From contig CAIPJU010000824.1 in assembly GCA_903865465.1 (NCBI GenBank), positions 1 to 9,030 of the forward strand: a stretch of DNA of 9,030 bases, in the 5' to 3' direction. A model generated the notes under the pieces. That model worked only from the letters and a program-made list of their open reading frames with translations, did not search any database and was not told where the DNA came from. The stretch's first letter is position 1, and each line of letters starts with the position of its first letter. Both the position numbers and the translations under genes were made by a program. Positions 1 through 6,976 of the stretch are shown piece by piece. Origin of the DNA: an uncultured Bacteroidota bacterium. GTDB lineage: Bacteria; Bacteroidota; Bacteroidia; Bacteroidales; VadinHA17.

Positions 1-19
1 AATTGTAACCATCGTCGGT

Positions 20-36
20 GGATATTAATAATATCC
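20..36. promoter_or_regulatory. 17-bp inverted repeat, possible operator
   Basis: GGATATT and AATATCC form a perfect 7-bp inverted repeat around a 3-base AAT spacer, about 60 bases upstream of the receptor ATG. The symmetry and position fit a dimeric repressor or activator site controlling the receptor operon. The arms are AT-rich and the motif does not recur before the other genes here, so the regulator cannot be named. It only loosely resembles a Fur-type 7-1-7 site. Seen: the repeat. Inferred: the operator role. Confidence 0.3.
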
Positions 37-72
37 TAATAATGTTGTATCAGTTTCGTATTTTCTAAAGCA

Positions 73-80
73 TAGTTTTG
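73..80 (+). promoter_or_regulatory. Candidate -7 promoter element for the receptor operon
   Basis: TAGTTTTG matches the Bacteroidota sigma-ABfr -7 consensus TAnnTTTG at every fixed base. No good TTTG-like -33 element lies 19-21 bases upstream. If used, transcription would begin only about ten bases before the ATG at 96, giving a very short leader and excluding an upstream TTG start at 78. A second box, TAATGTTG at 40-47 (one mismatch), would give a longer leader and is the main alternative. Confidence 0.3.
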
Positions 81-95
81 TCCAAAACATTAATA

Positions 96-2825
96 ATGGA
101 TATTTTGGATAAATACTCGCCAACTAAAACAATTTTTCTTTTCCTTTTTCTAGTAATAAACGTTGTTACAAATGCCGCAGTAATAAAGGGTAAGATAACC
201 GATGCTGAAACACATAAACCAATTGCAGGAGCAGCGGTCTCAATTGTTGGAAGCAATACTATTTCTGTTGCAGATTCGCATGGTGACTATATATTCAATA
301 ACCTGAAGCCAGGCACCTACTCAATTATTGGAACATGCATGGGTTACACTCACTCAGTTTCTAAAACAATAAAGATCAATTTACCTGATGAATTGGTTTC
401 ATATGACCTTGCCCTGATTCCTTCAGTAATTCAGGAAAAAGAGGTAGTCATTAGTGCAACACAGAATAAGGAGACCAATGTAAGTGCGAGAACAGATGAA
501 AAGCTGGCGCCCAATGTGGTCAATATTATTTCAGCAAAAGCTATTGAATCATTACCGGATTTAAATGCAGCCGATGTTTTGCAACGGGTACCCGGTATTT
601 CGATGATGAAAAACAGTTCGGGAAGCAACACTTATGCAATAATAAGAGGTATGCCTCCAAGATTCAGTAGCACCCTTATTAACGGAGTGACCATGCCAAA
701 TCCGGGTTCATCAGGCAGGTCAGTTTCCCTTGATATTATCGGATCAGAACTCATCGGACGGATCGAGGTGATAAAAGCATTGACTCCTGATCTTGAAAGC
801 GACGGAATTGGAGGAACTGTGAATGTGGTTATGAAGCAAGCGCCTGATGCGTCATTCTTAAATTTTCAACTTTCCACCGGATACAACCAGTACTATTTCA
901 ATCATGGCTTCCTGACTTTTAATTCAAAAAACATAATGACACAGGATTTTTATCAGACAAAAGGAAGTAGTTACATTCCTTCACTATCTGATTTCCCACG
1001 AACAAATCTTGTAATAAATTCAAAGCCGGCATTTCCTAATATAAACGGTAACCTTTCATTTGGCCGCAGATTCCTCAAAAATAAACTTGGCTTCATGGTG
1101 GCTGCAAGCTCACAGGATAGCCATCTTGCAAGTACCTATAATACTGTAGGCTATAATATTGATGCCTTCAATAAAATGCAGATCGGTGATTGGGAAGGCC
1201 AAACTTACTGCAAAGATCAGCAAAGATATGGTGGTTATGTTAAAGTTGATTACCGGTTTAATGAAAACAATCAGATAATCTTCTACAATTCATTCTTCCA
1301 GATGAATGAAATGCGGGCCAGAGTGGTGTCAGATACTTTGGCTGAAGATACAAGGACCGGGCCCGGGACCGGAACTGTTCATAGTTACAATCAAACTATT
1401 ACTGACAATTCCGGAATCGAAAGCGCTATCCTTAAGGGTAACCATAAACTATTGAAGAATTTAGATATCGACTGGTCGTTGGTTTACGCCAAAGCCAATT
1501 CGAATTCCCCTGATTACTCATCTGTTTTCCTGGTACAGACAATACCTGCAAAGGGTGCAAAAACTCCAAAGTATCTGAACTATTCCAGTTGTATAACAAG
1601 GCTGTGGCAATGGGAAACAGATGAAGACAAATCAGCATTTTTAAACCTTAACTACAAACCATTAATTTTCAATCATTTATTTGAGTTTAAGGCTGGCGGA
1701 ATGGGAAGAATAAAATTCAGGAAAAATTATGCAAATGAATATGACTTTAACGCTACACCAGATAACTATTTATATCCCAATCCTGATATCATGACTGTTC
1801 CGATTTCCACAAAAAACGATCAGCAAAAGCAGGGAAATGCAGTTAACAACCCTGGTAATTACAGGGCATGGGAAGATGTACAGGCAGCATATGGCATGGT
1901 TACAACTGAATTTGGCAAATTACAGGTATTAACAGGCGTGAGAATGGAATTTACATATATGGCAAATGAGCATAACCAGGCAGATCCTCAGGTACCGGTT
2001 GCCCATGCCCGCTTTTACTACTTCGACTATCTCCCAAGTCTCCATCTAAAGTATAAGATCATGGAAAAACAGAATCTTCGTTTTTCTGTTTACCAGGCAA
2101 TTAACCGGCCGAACTATACAGAGGTAATCCCCTATTCCGATATACGTCCCGGGGGGATGACAGGAAACCCTAATCTTAGGCACTCTACCGGAACCTGTTA
2201 TGACTTACGTTATGAGATTTACCCTCAGCATGAAGAGCTATTTGCAGCCGGCGTCTTCTATAAAAATATTACAAACGCCATAGAAGAATTGGTCAAACCG
2301 GGAAGTGAATCAAGAAGTGTTCAAAACGTTCCTAATTGTACAAACTGGGGAGTGGAATTGGTTGGGATGAAATATTTAGGAGATTTTGGTATTGATATGA
2401 ACTATACCTACACCCATTCTGAAGTTGTTGTACCCAAGCACTTTAATGTGATTGATGCCTCAAACAATGTTTCAACAATAATTAAAATGGAAAACCGCCC
2501 ACTTGTCGGACAGTCACCCCATGTCATTAACACAGGAATATCTTACAGAAACAACCGGTATGGATTAAAATGCAGTGTGGTTTACACCATGCAGGGAAGA
2601 CATATTATAAATGTCAGTGATTCATATGGTAAAGATGAATACCAGAGCAATTACCACAACCTTGGAGCTACATTTGAAAAACTTTTCAGCAAGAAATTTT
2701 CCATCCTGATAAAAGCAGCCAACCTTCTTAATTATCCAATTAAATGCTATACGAAGGAAGGTGACTTTGTAGAAAAACTGAATAATTATCAAAGCTATTT
2801 TATAGGACTAAAACTTACAATTTAA
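96..2825 (+). CDS. TonB-dependent outer-membrane receptor (TIGR01782-like), CarboxypepD_reg-type N-terminus
   Basis: Outer-membrane beta-barrel receptor importing an unidentified ligand with TonB-ExbBD energy. Numbering from ATG 96 (909 aa): signal peptide about 1-28, ending TNAA; carboxypeptidase-regulatory-like beta-sandwich about 29-109, starting VIKGKITDAETHKPIAGA; TonB-box-like EVVISAT about 116-122; plug about 130-252 with LNAADVLQRVPGIS, IRGMPPRFSSTLINGV and LTPDLESDGIGGTVNV; then a barrel ending in YFIGLKLTI. The TPD...GIGGTVN plug signature fits the TIGR01782 type of receptor, which is not the SusC type, and no susD follows. The frame stays open back to a TTG at 78, but ATG 96 gives a better signal peptide and avoids the -7-like box. 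First gene of an apparent operon; the next starts 21 bases after its stop. Length is normal and the gene is intact. The ligand cannot be read from the sequence; a phosphate ester, glycan or metal chelate are all possible. Confidence 0.93.
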   Translation: MDILDKYSPTKTIFLFLFLVINVVTNAAVIKGKITDAETHKPIAGAAVSIVGSNTISVADSHGDYIFNNLKPGTYSIIGTCMGYTHSVSKTIKINLPDELVSYDLALIPSVIQEKEVVISATQNKETNVSARTDEKLAPNVVNIISAKAIESLPDLNAADVLQRVPGISMMKNSSGSNTYAIIRGMPPRFSSTLINGVTMPNPGSSGRSVSLDIIGSELIGRIEVIKALTPDLESDGIGGTVNVVMKQAPDASFLNFQLSTGYNQYYFNHGFLTFNSKNIMTQDFYQTKGSSYIPSLSDFPRTNLVINSKPAFPNINGNLSFGRRFLKNKLGFMVAASSQDSHLASTYNTVGYNIDAFNKMQIGDWEGQTYCKDQQRYGGYVKVDYRFNENNQIIFYNSFFQMNEMRARVVSDTLAEDTRTGPGTGTVHSYNQTITDNSGIESAILKGNHKLLKNLDIDWSLVYAKANSNSPDYSSVFLVQTIPAKGAKTPKYLNYSSCITRLWQWETDEDKSAFLNLNYKPLIFNHLFEFKAGGMGRIKFRKNYANEYDFNATPDNYLYPNPDIMTVPISTKNDQQKQGNAVNNPGNYRAWEDVQAAYGMVTTEFGKLQVLTGVRMEFTYMANEHNQADPQVPVAHARFYYFDYLPSLHLKYKIMEKQNLRFSVYQAINRPNYTEVIPYSDIRPGGMTGNPNLRHSTGTCYDLRYEIYPQHEELFAAGVFYKNITNAIEELVKPGSESRSVQNVPNCTNWGVELVGMKYLGDFGIDMNYTYTHSEVVVPKHFNVIDASNNVSTIIKMENRPLVGQSPHVINTGISYRNNRYGLKCSVVYTMQGRHIINVSDSYGKDEYQSNYHNLGATFEKLFSKKFSILIKAANLLNYPIKCYTKEGDFVEKLNNYQSYFIGLKLTI

Positions 2826-2846
2826 TCACAGATCTAAAATTCAATC

Positions 2847-4139
2847 ATGAAAAAATTATTATCTTATTTAGCATTCGGAGCAACGGTTTTGCTGCTGTTT
2901 TCCTGCAAAAAAAACGGGGATGACCTTATAGACTCTACTTCCAATTACCCAAAGCCTCCGGCAAACTATGTGAAGAGCAGCCATCTTCAGGGTACATTAA
3001 AAGGAACTCTTAAAGCAGATTCAACCTATTACTTAGTAGGAAATGTAATAGTTAACCAACAGGATACTTTAGCTGTTCAGCAGGGTACCACAATTATAGC
3101 AACGGGCAACTACAATTTTGCAATCTATGGAACACTCCTCTGCCTTGGTACCGATGCCAAACAAATAACTTTTACCACACAGGATGTCAGCAAATTCACT
3201 GATATAGGCACAACTGGTCATTGGGGCGGATTTCTAATCGATTCTACCTCTAAATACATCTACATACGGTATACTCATATTAATTTCACCGGCGGACCCG
3301 ACTCGGAAGGAAGTGCCCAGGCCAGCTTTGATGTGGAAGGAAGCCAGTCGTACAATGCAGGAGCACACATTGTATTTGAAGATAACTGGATGTTTGGCGG
3401 TATTGACGATGGTATTCACCTAAAAGGCGATATTACTGTCAGTATTAAAAGGAACGTACTGCAGCGATTAGGTGGCCAGGACGGCGAAGCGATGAATATC
3501 AAGGCTGGTGTCAAAGGCGATGTTGCATACAACTATATATGGAGCGCTGCTAATAATTGTATAAAGCTTGAAACAGGAAAAACAGTCCTTTCTCCCCAGA
3601 CGAAATTGAATATTTTCAATAATACCATAATTAACAGTGGATGGAGAAAAGTCGGCGAGGCAACAAATAGTATCCTCGTTGACAAATTCGCTGCAGTGAG
3701 CATTTACAATAACATTCTTGTTGGCAACCATACGGGCATCAATATAACATCAAAAGCTGATACACTTCACTGTATATACGGAAACAACCTGATTTATTCA
3801 ATTGACGACTCATTAAAAAGCTGGATATATTCAGTTGGTTCATTCGGCAAAGTTCAGTCAACGGATGTTATAGGATCGGGGCATACTGCATGTGCTACTG
3901 TTTTTACAAGCTGGGTCCCCGGTGTTCTGCCAGGTGAAACCCTGCAGGACAATAATATTCCGTCATTAAGCAGCGGTTCACCTGCAATTGGTAAGGGTAA
4001 CGTATCTGATCCATTTACCTATTGGACAATCGTTTCCGGGACAAACGGAACAGCTGAAGTATTAAACAAAGATTTGGGAGCATATCCAAAAGACGGAAAC
4101 GGCAATAAGCATTTACCGATCTCGAAACCTGTTAATTAA
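2847..4139 (+). CDS. Right-handed parallel beta-helix repeat lipoprotein
   Basis: A 430-aa lipoprotein: Lys-rich start, hydrophobic stretch and lipobox LLFSC with the modified Cys at 20. The tail after Cys is KKNGDD; acidic residues soon after the Cys are a feature of surface-export signals in Bacteroidota, so it may face outward. Residues about 61-112 form a beta-strand entry (YYLVGNVIVNQQDTLAVQQG, then IYGTLLCLGTDAKQITFTT) typical of secreted Bacteroidota beta-helix proteins. Later Asn-rich turns recur (IFNNTIINSG, IYNNILVGNHTG, YGNNLIYS), as in parallel beta-helix coils. The end carries GSPAIGKG (387-394) and DLGAYP (409-414), which close many such domains. No catalytic lyase or hydrolase residues could be assigned, so it may be a binding protein or an enzyme. 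It takes the place a SusD would have after a receptor. The fold is well supported; the function is unknown. Confidence 0.85.
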   Translation: MKKLLSYLAFGATVLLLFSCKKNGDDLIDSTSNYPKPPANYVKSSHLQGTLKGTLKADSTYYLVGNVIVNQQDTLAVQQGTTIIATGNYNFAIYGTLLCLGTDAKQITFTTQDVSKFTDIGTTGHWGGFLIDSTSKYIYIRYTHINFTGGPDSEGSAQASFDVEGSQSYNAGAHIVFEDNWMFGGIDDGIHLKGDITVSIKRNVLQRLGGQDGEAMNIKAGVKGDVAYNYIWSAANNCIKLETGKTVLSPQTKLNIFNNTIINSGWRKVGEATNSILVDKFAAVSIYNNILVGNHTGINITSKADTLHCIYGNNLIYSIDDSLKSWIYSVGSFGKVQSTDVIGSGHTACATVFTSWVPGVLPGETLQDNNIPSLSSGSPAIGKGNVSDPFTYWTIVSGTNGTAEVLNKDLGAYPKDGNGNKHLPISKPVN

Positions 4140-4149
4140 CTTTTTTTTT
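4131..4149 (+). other. Palindrome plus T9 tract between operon genes 2 and 3
   Basis: GTTAATTAAC (4131-4140), a perfect 10-base palindrome containing the stop codon of the beta-helix gene, runs directly into nine T residues (4141-4149). The palindrome leaves no room for a hairpin loop and is entirely A/T apart from its end bases, so it is unlikely to be a strong terminator. At most it could lower expression of the next gene. The T9 run could also be prone to length change, but it is outside coding sequence. Confidence 0.25.
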
Positions 4150-4162
4150 AAAATTATATAGA

Positions 4163-5176
4163 ATGAAAAAAATAATAATATTATTCTTAACACTATTATC
4201 AGTTGGTTCGGCTTATTCGAAACAAGCAGGTGAGGGTGGTTACAAAATAGTTAACAAAATACACCTCGAAGGAGACGAAAAATGGGATTACCTCTATTCC
4301 GATGATATCAACAGCCGTCTGTATGTATCACACGGAAGTATGGTGCAGATTGTTGATGAGATAAAGGGGACAATTGTTGGAAAAATTACCGGAATGAACG
4401 GAGTTCATGGAATTACCATTGCTCCTGCCCTGAATAAAGGTTTTATCAGCAGTGGAAAGGACTCATCAGTGGTTATTTTTGATAGCAGGACTCTTGAGGT
4501 AATAACAAAGTTAACCGTAACCGGCAAAGGGCCTGATGCCATTATGTTTGATTCTTTCAGCAACAAAGTATTTGTCTTTAACGGCAAATCAAATAACGCC
4601 ACTGTTATCGATGCCAAATCCAACAAAATTCTCTCAACGATTAAATTACCAGGAAAACCTGAGTTTTCAGTATCGGATGGTGAAGGTAAAGTTTATGTTA
4701 ATCTTGAAGACAAAAGTGCTATTGCAGTAATTGATCCTGGTTCATGCGAAGTCGAGAAAGTATGGCCGATAGCTCCCGGGGAAGAACCTACAGGTTTATC
4801 ATTGGATAAGGCATCTCATTTCTTATTCAGTGTTTGTGCCAATAAATTGATGGTAGTCATAGATTCTAAGTCAGGTAAAGTGGTCACAACTCTTCCCATC
4901 GGGGAAAAATCAGATGGTTCTGCGTTTGATCCGTTACTGAAATGTGCCTATAGCTCTAATGGTGATAAAACAATGACTATTGTCAAAGAATCTGCTTCAG
5001 GAACATTCAGTGTTGTGGAAAACTTCTCCACACAGGAAGGAGCCCGTACTATAGCTGTCAATAAAATTACACACCACGTCTATCTTTCAGCTGCCAATTT
5101 TGAACCTGCTGAAGATGGAAAGAAACCTAAAATAAAACCAGGAACATTTGTCATCCTGGATATAGCAGCCCGGTGA
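4163..5176 (+). CDS. Secreted YncE/YVTN-family beta-propeller protein
   Basis: A 337-aa exported protein. Signal peptide MKKIIILFLTLLSVGSAYS, probable signal peptidase I cleavage after Ser19 (A-Y-S). The rest consists of repeated 40-45-residue blades of YVTN/YncE type: a strand such as RLYVSHG (52-58), KVFVFNG (125-131) or KVYVN (166-170), then a D-rich turn and strands such as VVIFDSRTLEVITKL, TVIDAKSNKILSTI and IAVIDPGSCEVEKV. The Pro/Lys-rich stretch before the final strand (GKKPKIKPGTFVILDI) is a recognisable end of this family. Such propellers are usually binding or scaffold proteins without clear catalytic residues, and none is seen here. No lipobox, so it is probably periplasmic or released. 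It starts 23 bases after the beta-helix gene and is the last gene before a strong terminator, so it is probably co-transcribed with the receptor. Family certain, ligand unknown. Confidence 0.9.
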   Translation: MKKIIILFLTLLSVGSAYSKQAGEGGYKIVNKIHLEGDEKWDYLYSDDINSRLYVSHGSMVQIVDEIKGTIVGKITGMNGVHGITIAPALNKGFISSGKDSSVVIFDSRTLEVITKLTVTGKGPDAIMFDSFSNKVFVFNGKSNNATVIDAKSNKILSTIKLPGKPEFSVSDGEGKVYVNLEDKSAIAVIDPGSCEVEKVWPIAPGEEPTGLSLDKASHFLFSVCANKLMVVIDSKSGKVVTTLPIGEKSDGSAFDPLLKCAYSSNGDKTMTIVKESASGTFSVVENFSTQEGARTIAVNKITHHVYLSAANFEPAEDGKKPKIKPGTFVILDIAAR

Positions 5177-5223
5177 TTCATTAAAAATCAGGACTATTGA
5201 TTTTAACAGACCCCGTTCCTAAT

Positions 5224-5267
5224 ACACCCATGGAAAATAATGACTTAGTCAGCCATGGGTGTTTTTT
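5224..5267 (+). terminator. Intrinsic terminator of the receptor operon
   Basis: ACACCCATGG (5224-5233) and CCATGGGTGT (5253-5262) form a perfect 10-bp stem, with six T residues at 5262-5267. The 19-base loop holds a second small palindrome, TGACT-T-AGTCA (5241-5251), so the structure is nested. It lies 48 bases after the YncE-type gene and before the phosphatase, separating the two as transcription units apart from any read-through. Confidence 0.85.
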
Positions 5268-5268
5268 A

Positions 5269-5276
5269 TAATGTTG
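5269..5276 (+). promoter_or_regulatory. Weak candidate -7 element for the phosphatase gene
   Basis: TAATGTTG matches seven of eight positions of the Bacteroidota -7 consensus TAnnTTTG and sits 28 bases before the phosphatase ATG, just after the terminator. A possible -33 element, TTAG at 5245-5248, lies 20 bases upstream inside the terminator loop but is also imperfect. The same octamer occurs at 40-47 before the receptor gene. Support is positional and weak. Confidence 0.25.
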
Positions 5277-5304
5277 AAATGATCAAAATAATTTCAGTCA
5301 AAAA

Positions 5305-6300
5305 ATGAAAATAAAATTACTCTTACTTGTTTCGTCAATTTCACTTTTAATCGCTGTTTCCTGCACCGATCAAAAAAACTTTTTTACGAAAATAGGTTTA
5401 AAGGCCCAAGCCATAAAACCTGAAGTACAACTTACTTCAAAGACGTTGGGAAGATCATTCAGCTTCCTTATTGTTAGTGACTGGGGCTGGAATGGATTTA
5501 AGCACCAGCAGGAAGTTGCCGACCAAATGGCAAGGACTGCTGATACAGTTGATGCCAGATTCATAGCCAGCTGCGGTGATAATTTCCAGGTAAACGGAGT
5601 TGAATCAACTCAGGATCCTCTATGGATGCAAAACTTTGAAAATGTATATAAGGGAATTTCACTGCAGGCTGACTGGTATCCTGTTCTGGGCAACCATGAC
5701 TACAAGGGCAGCCCACAGGCAGAAATTGATTACTCAAAGATAAGCCGCCGCTGGCGTCTCACAGACCATTATTATAGTTTCGCAAAGAAAATTAATGATT
5801 CTGTATCTGCACGTTTTATTTTTCTTGACACTCCCCCTCTGATTGATGAATACCAGAAAAAAACAGGGGAGTATCCGGAAATTGCAAAGCAGGATACAGC
5901 CGCAGAGATGAAATGGTTCAAAGAAGTTCTCTTAAATTCCACGGAACAATGGAAGCTGGTTTTCGGTCATCATCCTGTATATTCTGCAAGCCAGAAGCAT
6001 GGAAATACAAAGGAAATGATAGCCCGGGTAAAACCACTGCTTGAAAAATATCATGCCCAACTATATTTCTGCGGCCACGATCATGATTTTCAGCATCTGC
6101 GGGAGAAAGGCCAGCAGGTAGATTATATAGTAACAGGTACAGGTGGTGAAATCCGCCCTAACAGTACCAATGAAATGTCGATATTCAGCAAATCGGCACC
6201 AGGATTTTCAGTCGTATCATTTAAAGCCGATAGCATCATAATCTGTTTTGTTGGAACCGATGGAAATATAATATACAAATATTCAAGAAATTACAGGTAG
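5305..6300 (+). CDS. Metallophosphoesterase lipoprotein, tartrate-resistant/purple acid phosphatase (ACP5)-like
   Basis: Predicted extracytoplasmic phosphomonoesterase with a two-metal site, 331 aa. Lipoprotein signal ending IAVSC, modified Cys at 20. The metallophosphoesterase motifs are all in order: SDWGW with Asp59; GDNF with Asp92-Asn93; GNHD with Asn130-His131; GHHPVYS with His222; GHDHDFQHL with His258 and His260. The spacing and the GDNF, DPLWMQNFENVY and FIFLDT stretches match the mammalian ACP5-type acid phosphatases rather than general calcineurin-like enzymes. The odd feature is residue 95: ACP5 has GDNFY, whose Tyr binds Fe(III) and gives the purple colour, while here it is GDNFQ. 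All other ligands are kept, so activity is likely but the metal pair may differ. It follows the receptor operon on the same strand but beyond a strong terminator, and is itself followed by a terminator. Substrate unknown; phosphate scavenging is the natural guess. Confidence 0.92.
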   Translation: MKIKLLLLVSSISLLIAVSCTDQKNFFTKIGLKAQAIKPEVQLTSKTLGRSFSFLIVSDWGWNGFKHQQEVADQMARTADTVDARFIASCGDNFQVNGVESTQDPLWMQNFENVYKGISLQADWYPVLGNHDYKGSPQAEIDYSKISRRWRLTDHYYSFAKKINDSVSARFIFLDTPPLIDEYQKKTGEYPEIAKQDTAAEMKWFKEVLLNSTEQWKLVFGHHPVYSASQKHGNTKEMIARVKPLLEKYHAQLYFCGHDHDFQHLREKGQQVDYIVTGTGGEIRPNSTNEMSIFSKSAPGFSVVSFKADSIIICFVGTDGNIIYKYSRNYR

Positions 6301-6323
6301 TTTGATTTGGTTTTGAGTTTTCA

Positions 6324-6362
6324 AAGGAAAGAGGCATTGTTGCCTCTTTCCTTATTTTTTTT
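6324..6362 (+). terminator. Intrinsic terminator of the phosphatase gene, overlapping the convergent gene
   Basis: AAGGAAAGAGGCA (6324-6336) and TGCCTCTTTCCTT (6341-6353) form a perfect 13-bp stem with a TTGT loop. One A and eight T residues (6355-6362) follow, making a strong plus-strand terminator 24 bases after the phosphatase stop. On the minus strand the hairpin comes right after the stop codon of the lipocalin-like gene but has only a three-T tail, so it should be weaker there. The plus-strand T tract lies within the last codons of that gene. Confidence 0.88.
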
Positions 6363-6876
6363 CGTAAACCATCGTCATGTTCATGTTATCACCTTCTGGT
6401 GTAGGGCGCTGTGATTCAATAATCAGTGTTTTCCCATCTTCTCCCAGCTTCCATGTCTCCGACTCCTTCATTGTCATGCTATTCCCATCCATGTTCATCT
6501 CCATTGATGATGAGATGGTTATAGATTTCTTGTCAGCCGACCATACAACTGTTGATTTACGTTTCGAATCCATCATAAATGTGTTTTCACTTACCTTTCC
6601 ATCGAGTGTATATTTTTCAACCATTTTCATTTCATTACCATCAGGTCCCTGCATTGTTCTCTCAACCGAAAGGTTATTGGCATCCTGCTTAATAATGAGA
6701 GCTCCGCCTCCCATACCGGGTCCGCCAGGACCGCCGGGACCACCAGGTCCGCCTCCTTCACCCATCTTGCTTTTTGATTGATTTAAGTTCCATGTTCCCG
6801 CGAAGTTCGTCTGGGCCATAAGTGTCACACCAAAAAAGAGTAGAATAATCGTCAACAAAGGTTTAACTGTTTTCAT
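6352..6876 (-). CDS. Small secreted lipocalin-like protein with Gly-Gly-Pro repeat
   Basis: A 174-aa exported protein. Signal peptide MKTVKPLLTIILLFFGVTLMAQ, cleavage near Ala21/Gln22. The mature protein opens with NFAGTWNLNQSKSK, the G-x-W start typical of small lipocalin-like beta-barrels of Bacteroidota. Alternating strands follow (ALIIKQDANNLSVERTM, YTLDGKVSE, STVVWSADKKSITISSSM, ESETWKLGEDGKTLIIES). Residues 39-58 between the first and second strand are a Gly/Pro-rich loop with four GGP units. Met residues are frequent (MEMNMDGNSMTM, DNMNMTM), which might suggest metal contact but is only inference. Start ATG with CAGGATT just before it. The gene is a single minus-strand unit converging on the phosphatase gene. 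Role unknown; such proteins are annotated only by fold. The plus-strand frame across it is a shadow of the Gly/Pro codons. Confidence 0.85.
   Translation of the reverse strand: MKTVKPLLTIILLFFGVTLMAQTNFAGTWNLNQSKSKMGEGGGPGGPGGPGGPGMGGGALIIKQDANNLSVERTMQGPDGNEMKMVEKYTLDGKVSENTFMMDSKRKSTVVWSADKKSITISSSMEMNMDGNSMTMKESETWKLGEDGKTLIIESQRPTPEGDNMNMTMVYEKK
6718..6753 (-). repeat. Four 9-base units coding Gly-Gly-Pro
   Basis: Residues 42-53 of the lipocalin-like protein are four GGP units. Their codons differ between units (GGC GGA CCT, GGT GGT CCC, GGC GGT CCT, GGC GGA CCC). The protein repeat is therefore kept while the DNA has drifted, which argues against very recent slippage. It probably forms a flexible loop; it is too short for a collagen helix. 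Confidence 0.8.
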
Positions 6877-6943
6877 AATCCTGAGGTTTTAGTAATTTTA
6901 ATCTGAATTAACTGATGTACGAAAAAACATTCCTTTTTTTATC

Positions 6944-6976
6944 TAAAATTACATCTTATGTCATAACTGAATGAAA
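6944..6976 (-). promoter_or_regulatory. Candidate promoter of the lipocalin-like gene
   Basis: On the minus strand TTTC (6976-6973), 21 bases, then TAATTTTA (6951-6944) resembles the Bacteroidota -33 TTTG and -7 TAnnTTTG pair, with one mismatch in each box. It would give a leader of about 60 bases before the ATG at 6876. The region is AT-rich, so chance matches are likely. Confidence 0.28.

Noticed and set aside
20..36. Fur box
   Set aside because: The inverted repeat shares AT-rich GATA-like parts with Fur sites, but the arms do not match the 7-1-7 consensus well enough to name the regulator.
78..95. TTG start extending the receptor by six residues
   Set aside because: ATG at 96 gives a more usual signal peptide, and the TTG lies in a -7-like promoter box. 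It cannot be fully excluded.
3468..3731. 87-codon minus-strand frame inside the beta-helix gene
   Set aside because: It lies entirely inside a well-supported gene and has no signal, motif or own spacing.
4536..4730. 64-codon plus-strand frame inside the beta-propeller gene
   Set aside because: It is an out-of-frame reading of repeated blade codons with no start context or motif.
6718..6753. Collagen-like domain
   Set aside because: There are only four GGP units, too few for a triple helix; a flexible loop is simpler.
6377..6781. 134-codon plus-strand frame opposite the lipocalin-like gene
   Set aside because: Its Pro-rich end is the antisense of the Gly/Pro repeat. The minus-strand frame has a signal peptide and a recognisable fold, so this is a shadow.
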